From contig JAUWZM010000095.1 of the NCBI GenBank assembly GCA_030615365.1, positions 1 to 8,517 of the forward strand: a stretch of 8,517 bases of DNA. Direction: 5' to 3'. Positions 5,926 to 8,517 of this stretch are shown piece after piece; within the stretch, counting starts at the first letter, position 1, and every line of letters begins with the position of its first letter. The notes under the pieces were generated by a model, which did no database searches, was not told the DNA's origin, and saw only the letters and a program-made list of their open reading frames with translations. Source of the DNA: Candidatus Aerophobota bacterium. Lineage in GTDB: Bacteria; Aerophobota; Aerophobia; Aerophobales; B3-G15. Position numbers and translations under genes: made by a program.

Positions 5926-5947
5926 GTAGTTGCCTGATTCATCAGGC
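5926..5947. repeat. Additional palindromic unit next to copy B
   Basis: GTAGTT followed by GCCTGA-TTCA-TCAGGC is built like the first hairpin of copies A and B (GTAGCT then GCCCAA-TTCA-TTGGGC). The TTCA loop is identical, and two stem pairs have changed on both sides, so full pairing is kept. It appears as a roughly 28-bp insertion relative to copy A. Confidence 0.8.
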
Positions 5948-5955
5948 GCTTTTAA

Positions 5956-6000
5956 GAGCCTGTTCTAATCCTAATGCTTTGCTCCTCACAATGGCAAAAG
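5956..6000. repeat. Less conserved tail of repeat copy B, GCCATTGTGA type
   Basis: AGCCTGTTCTAATCCTAATG aligns with the tail of copy A at 4222-4241. The next bases on the minus strand read TTTTGCCATTGTGAGGAGCA, like a GTCATTGCGAGGAGC-type dispersed repeat. Three repeat families abut here: copy B, this tail, and the AACCACAGAG element from 5999. Confidence 0.6.
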
Positions 6001-6056
6001 TAATGCCAAAATTTAACCACAGAGACCAATTTCCCTTCTGTGCACTCTATGGTTAA
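5999..6056. repeat. Paired AACCACAGAG / CTCTATGGTT hairpin element
   Basis: The left end (AGTAATGCCAAAATTTAACC and following) is a copy of the 87-118 family. Unlike that copy it is complete: arm TTAACCACAGAG (6013-6024) faces CTCTATGGTTAA (6045-6056) with 11 of 12 complementary positions and a 20-nt loop. It starts 31 bp downstream of the ADH2 stop. A stem in this place could slow or end transcription, but no T run follows on the minus strand. Confidence 0.75.
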
Positions 6057-6086
6057 TTTCTGTATTTTGTTTCGTTCTCAGAAAAT

Positions 6087-7112
6087 TCACTCTATTAATA
6101 CTTCTGAACACTGAACCAGGATCTTTATCCGTTCTTTTTCTTTTTTAAAGCATTCCATGGCTTCCTGGATATTCACGAGAGGGAATCTATGAGTAATGAG
6201 AGGTTGAAGATGAAGCTTATCCAAAAGGTTAATAGCACGGGAATAAGTATTAAAGTTAATATGGACATTTTCTATGGTGAGCTCTTTTGCATGAATATCC
6301 AGTGGTTTTAGCTTTACGTTTTCATTGGAATAGATAACACCCACAAAAACTACTTTTCCTCCTTTCTTTGGTAGATCTACAGCCTGCTCATATGTTGAAG
6401 GGAAACCTGCTGCTTCAAAGCTTACATCTACACCCAGTCCTTGTGTATATTCCTTTATTATCTCAAGCAAATCCTCTTTGACAGGATCCACCACTACATG
6501 AGTTCCTATTTCTCGGGCTAAAGTCCGTCTTTTTTTCACTGGATCGGACAGGACGATTAACTTCGCACCGGAAATCAGGGCAAGATGAAGAATCAAAAGG
6601 CCCATGGTACCGCCGCCAATGATAGACACTGTATCTCCCGAACGTATTCCTGCCTGATCTACAGCACGAACAGCTATAGAGAGAGGTTCTGTCAATGCTG
6701 CTATCTGAAGTGATATATGCGAAGGTATCTTAAAAACCTGTTTTGGGCTGAGAAGAGTATACTCTGAAAACCCATAACCCTGTGCTATTCTCGCATTTGA
6801 GCAAAAGTGCGCTTTGCCCATTTTACAGAAGTAACAATCATCACAGGAAACTATAAAAGGTATACCAACAACTCTATCTCCTTGCCTTAGATATTTTACT
6901 CTCTCTCCAACTTTCTCGACTATACCTGAGAATTCATGCCCGGGAAAATAAGGCAAGGGTACATTGGGAATCTCCCCTTCCAGGAGATGACCTTCTGATC
7001 CACAAACTCCACACCAACAGATCTTTATTAATAGCTTATCCGGGGTAATATCAGGAACCTTAACTTCTTCAATTCTAAGATCGCGTTTCCCATAATAGGC
7101 CACCCTTTTCAT
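6087..7112 (-). CDS. Zinc-dependent medium-chain dehydrogenase, sorbitol/butanediol dehydrogenase type (ADH2)
   Basis: This 341-residue MDR enzyme has catalytic zinc ligands C37, H59 and E60 (GHEFSG) with E142 (LTEP), structural cysteines C90, C93, C96 and C104, and the Rossmann loop GGGTMG (166-171). D190 (VLSDP) closes the second strand and favours NAD. The active-site segment reads CGSEGH instead of the common CGSDLH, so the residue after Ser is Glu and the histidine has moved one place nearer. The region between the structural zinc loop and the catalytic-domain end is short, with QGYGFSEYTLL. The frame continues upstream to a TTG at 7190 and beyond, but TGGAGA eight nt before 7112 and the family-like MKRVAYYG start fix 7112. 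Sequence similarity to ADH1 is confined to family motifs by eye, so they probably act at different steps or on different substrates. Confidence 0.94.
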   Translation of the reverse strand: MKRVAYYGKRDLRIEEVKVPDITPDKLLIKICWCGVCGSEGHLLEGEIPNVPLPYFPGHEFSGIVEKVGERVKYLRQGDRVVGIPFIVSCDDCYFCKMGKAHFCSNARIAQGYGFSEYTLLSPKQVFKIPSHISLQIAALTEPLSIAVRAVDQAGIRSGDTVSIIGGGTMGLLILHLALISGAKLIVLSDPVKKRRTLAREIGTHVVVDPVKEDLLEIIKEYTQGLGVDVSFEAAGFPSTYEQAVDLPKKGGKVVFVGVIYSNENVKLKPLDIHAKELTIENVHINFNTYSRAINLLDKLHLQPLITHRFPLVNIQEAMECFKKEKERIKILVQCSEVLIE

Positions 7113-7120
7113 GTTATCAG

Positions 7121-7126
7121 TCTCCA
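7121..7126 (-). promoter_or_regulatory. Ribosome-binding site that fixes the ADH2 start
   Basis: TGGAGA on the minus strand lies 8 nt before the ATG at 7112. The longer frame from 7190 would translate the repeat at 7137-7168 and has no good ribosome-binding site. Confidence 0.75.
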
Positions 7127-7136
7127 GGCTTTTTAA

Positions 7137-7168
7137 ATAGTGCTGCCAAAACTTAACCACAGAGAACG
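7137..7168 (-). repeat. Dispersed repeat, TGCCAAAACTTAACCACAGAG family, copy 3
   Basis: ATAGTGCTGCCAAAACTTAA followed by CCACAGAGAACG on the plus strand matches 87-118 almost throughout. Its near end is 24 nt before the ADH2 ATG. Its AACCACAGAG (7155-7164) is perfectly complementary to CTCTGTGGTT at 7413-7422, with a partial CCTCTGTGCTCTC copy at 7218-7230 between them. Confidence 0.8.
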
Positions 7169-7243
7169 TAGAGAAATCATTATATATCAATAAACTACGA
7201 GGCTTTTGATTGTCTTTCCTCTGTGCTCTCCCATGAGAATCTT

Positions 7244-7320
7244 TCTTCTCAACCTTCTTCTTAACCTTAACCTCAACCTCAACCTTCTTCTTAACCTTAA
7301 CCTTCTTCTCATCCTCAACT
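7244..7320 (+). repeat. Pyrimidine-rich tandem array of CTTAAC/CTCAAC/CTTCTT hexamers
   Basis: The plus strand is built from hexamers CTTAAC, CTCAAC and CTTCTT. A 26-bp block (7248-7273) recurs exactly at 7278-7303, a 30-bp period of five hexamers. The minus strand is a GGTTAAGGTTGAG-type purine-rich run. Such arrays can expand or contract by slippage, so length may vary among strains. No protein-coding role is supported. Confidence 0.85.
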
Positions 7321-7412
7321 ACTATTAATTGTGATTGGTAAAGAGTAAAGAAGTTTTTTTACCCTTCACAATATCACTCATTACATCTCACGTCTTACAT
7401 TCCCTCTGTGCA

Positions 7413-7422
7413 CTCTGTGGTT
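7413..7422 (-). repeat. Opposing CTCTGTGGTT arm
   Basis: CTCTGTGGTT, preceded by CCTCTGTGCA, is a perfect reverse complement of 7155-7164 in the element upstream of ADH2. The arms bracket the tandem array and are about 250 bp apart, which fits two ends of one composite repeat better than a local hairpin. Confidence 0.6.
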
Positions 7423-7467
7423 TCATGTTTTCCCATCAGTCCTCATTGGACATAGGATATAGTTATT

Positions 7468-8316
7468 CTATGGGATAGCACCATGTTCAAGAGCCCATTT
7501 TCGAGCTGTAGCAAGCTCTTGATTTACCCTATCCTCGCTGAATCTTTCTTCTTCTAAGAGAGGTTGAACTCTCCCGCGTGTATCTTTGATTATTTTTATT
7601 TTCCAACCCGGTTCATACTCTAATGTAACATAACCCTTATAATTCATCTTCTTGAGTTGAGCCATAAATTCTTTTACCCGAGCAACCCCACTTCCAGGTA
7701 AACAGGGATCATGATCTCCCTGCCGCACCACATCCTTCAGGTGGATTGTGAATATACGATTGCTATCCACAATGTTTAGAATCTCAAGGGGATTAACTCC
7801 GTTAGCAGCAAACCAACCGGTATCCGGAGCAAGCATAATATAATCGGGATATTTTTTTATAATTGCCTCTAAATCCCTTGGCTTGCCAAAAGGACCTGGC
7901 CAGTCAGACCAGTGATTCTCAACGACAAACTTAAGGTCGAATTCCTGGCAGTATTCATATATCCCATCCATAAACTCAATGCCTGGGGGAGGCGTGGTCA
8001 CAATTGCCTGAGAACCTATCTCTTTCGCTACTTCAAAGGCTCGTCTAAACTCGGTGATAATCTCTTTTGATTCTGTGGGAACACCGTAATAACCATCAGG
8101 TCTTTTTCGAAGATAGTAAGCGTAATAACCATAGAGAAAGAGATTATACTGGCTCAGAAGAGTTTTAACTTTCTGTAACTCCTGAGTGCCGATTGTCAAA
8201 TAATCTAAATGAAGAGAGGCCAGTTCAATCCGTCTGAATCCCAAATTAGAAATTTTCTTGAATGCCGTTTCAGTATCATCATGCCTGAATATATTGGTCA
8301 TAAACCCAATTTTCAT
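7468..8316 (-). CDS. Sugar phosphate isomerase/epimerase family TIM barrel
   Basis: This 282-residue protein has the AP-endonuclease-2-like TIM-barrel fold used by xylose isomerase-like enzymes, ketose 3-epimerases and inosose dehydratase (IolE) relatives. The metal-site residues are visible: E133 (VVENHW), D165 (APDTGW), H192 (IHLKD) and E233 (VTLEYEP), with LPGSG (206-210) in the place of the family's LG-x-G loop. LGFRRIEL (25-32) matches the first barrel repeats. The His often found three residues after the aspartate is W168 here. It would isomerise, epimerise or dehydrate a sugar or inositol-type compound, using a divalent metal. The frame extends to 8388, but MKIGFMTN is the natural start. 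AAGGAG lies 10 nt before 8316 and would be only 1 nt from the alternative ATG at 8325. The 24-residue longer N-terminus is basic and unlike the family. Confidence 0.92.
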   Translation of the reverse strand: MKIGFMTNIFRHDDTETAFKKISNLGFRRIELASLHLDYLTIGTQELQKVKTLLSQYNLFLYGYYAYYLRKRPDGYYGVPTESKEIITEFRRAFEVAKEIGSQAIVTTPPPGIEFMDGIYEYCQEFDLKFVVENHWSDWPGPFGKPRDLEAIIKKYPDYIMLAPDTGWFAANGVNPLEILNIVDSNRIFTIHLKDVVRQGDHDPCLPGSGVARVKEFMAQLKKMNYKGYVTLEYEPGWKIKIIKDTRGRVQPLLEEERFSEDRVNQELATARKWALEHGAIP

Positions 8317-8326
8317 TTGAGTCATT

Positions 8327-8332
8327 CTCCTT
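8327..8332 (-). promoter_or_regulatory. Ribosome-binding site that fixes the isomerase start
   Basis: AAGGAG on the minus strand lies 10 nt before the ATG at 8316 and 1 nt before the in-frame ATG at 8325. It therefore supports 8316 over both 8325 and 8388. Confidence 0.7.
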
Positions 8333-8412
8333 ATTTGAAAGCTCTGAAAAATCCTTTTTCTTTTTGCTGCTCGGCGAGGTGTTTCCATAAGGCAGCGGCG
8401 ATCAAGGCGGGT

Positions 8413-8517
8413 CTATGCGTTCAAACTCTTAGTTATCTTGTAACCTGAGACATCGCCCATAAGAGCCACAGCATAAAGATAAGAGTAGAACTTAACCGCA
8501 ACATTGGAAAGCACCGA
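8413..8517 (-). CDS. Possible C-terminal end of an upstream gene, cut by the window edge
   Basis: One minus-strand frame is open from the window edge for 34 codons to a TAG at 8415-8413. It ends ALMGDVSGYKITKSLNA. The composition is protein-like and the stop falls about 97 bp before the isomerase start, a spacing similar to other genes here. Another frame is also open for a comparable distance, and no family is recognisable, so this is only a possibility. If real, it is the last part of a gene preceding the isomerase in the same direction. Confidence 0.35.
   Translation of the reverse strand, partial: SVLSNVAVKFYSYLYAVALMGDVSGYKITKSLNA

Larger units (their letters stand above)
7113..7467. 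other. 355-bp repeat-rich gap between the isomerase and ADH2
   Basis: No credible gene lies here. The gap holds the dispersed element at 7137-7168, a CTCTGTG piece at 7218-7230, the pyrimidine-rich tandem array at 7244-7320 and the opposing CTCTGTGGTT arm at 7413-7422. The minus-strand frame of ADH2 stays open through the array, but as highly repetitive Lys/Glu/Val codons without a good start. I see no clear promoter. Confidence 0.7.

Noticed and set aside
7244..7320. GGTTAA/GGTTGA run considered as a telomere-like end or CRISPR array
   Set aside because: It is an internal 77-bp array of mixed hexamers with no spacers of unique sequence and genes on both sides.
7113..7330. Long upstream in-frame extension of ADH2 through the tandem array, giving a Lys/Glu/Val-rich N-terminal tail
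   Set aside because: The frame is open by virtue of the hexamer repeat. There is no good start with a ribosome-binding site, and the enzyme starts naturally at MKRVAYYG with TGGAGA ahead of it.
8317..8388. 24-residue basic N-terminal extension of the isomerase (METPRRAAKRKR...), a possible targeting or DNA-binding tail
   Set aside because: AAGGAG lies between this ATG and the internal MKIGFMTN start, which matches the family N-terminus, so the extension is probably not translated.

Overview
The window carries one strand-biased cluster. Every convincing gene lies on the minus strand and is transcribed from high to low coordinates. There are eight complete protein genes and two gene ends cut by the window borders. 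I see no rRNA, tRNA, transposase, CRISPR array or regulator gene. The DNA is AT-rich (roughly 40% G+C by eye). The enzymes are typical of anaerobic carbohydrate or one-carbon metabolism. Most gaps hold short dispersed repeats of the 'AACCACAGAGAACG', 'CCACCAAGACACGAAG', 'GTCATTGCGA' and palindromic 'GCCC-AATTCATT-GGGC' kinds, which I associate with genomes of uncultured anaerobic bacteria (for example Atribacterota-, Aerophobota- or Omnitrophota-like lineages). That assignment is an inference of low confidence.

In order of transcription the layout is: a possible C-terminal gene end (8517-8413); a sugar-phosphate isomerase/epimerase-type TIM barrel (8316-7468); a repeat-rich gap with a 30-bp-period tandem array; a zinc-dependent medium-chain dehydrogenase, called ADH2 here (7112-6087); a gap with a hairpin and repeat copy B; a second zinc dehydrogenase, ADH1 (5776-4745), followed 15 bp later by a small cupin, cupin 2 (4729-4346); a gap with repeat copy A; cupin 1 (4055-3672); a short-chain dehydrogenase, SDR (3567-2767); a 386-bp gap made almost entirely of degenerate repeats; two uroporphyrinogen-decarboxylase-superfamily proteins, UroD2 (2380-1301) and UroD1 (1284-148), in a tight pair; and the first 21 codons of another gene (65-1).

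The gene set suggests a catabolic cluster for a polyol, sugar or sugar derivative. Two zinc dehydrogenases and an SDR would interconvert hydroxyl and keto groups, a TIM barrel would isomerise or epimerise a ketose, and small cupins could act as isomerases or auxiliary enzymes. The UroD-like pair belongs to the superfamily that also includes corrinoid-linked methyltransferases (MtaA, CmuA, vanillate-type MtvB), so breakdown of an O-methylated substrate is a reasonable but unproven hypothesis. No corrinoid protein, transporter or sugar kinase is visible here.

The most unusual features are non-coding. Two 96-bp direct repeats, 93/96 identical, flank the ADH1-cupin 2 module. They contain nested palindromes that could fold into a three-way junction, and the stems of the hairpin units vary while pairing is kept. 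A separate dispersed element, with core TGCCAAAACTTAACCACAGAG, ends 20-24 nt upstream of three different start codons.
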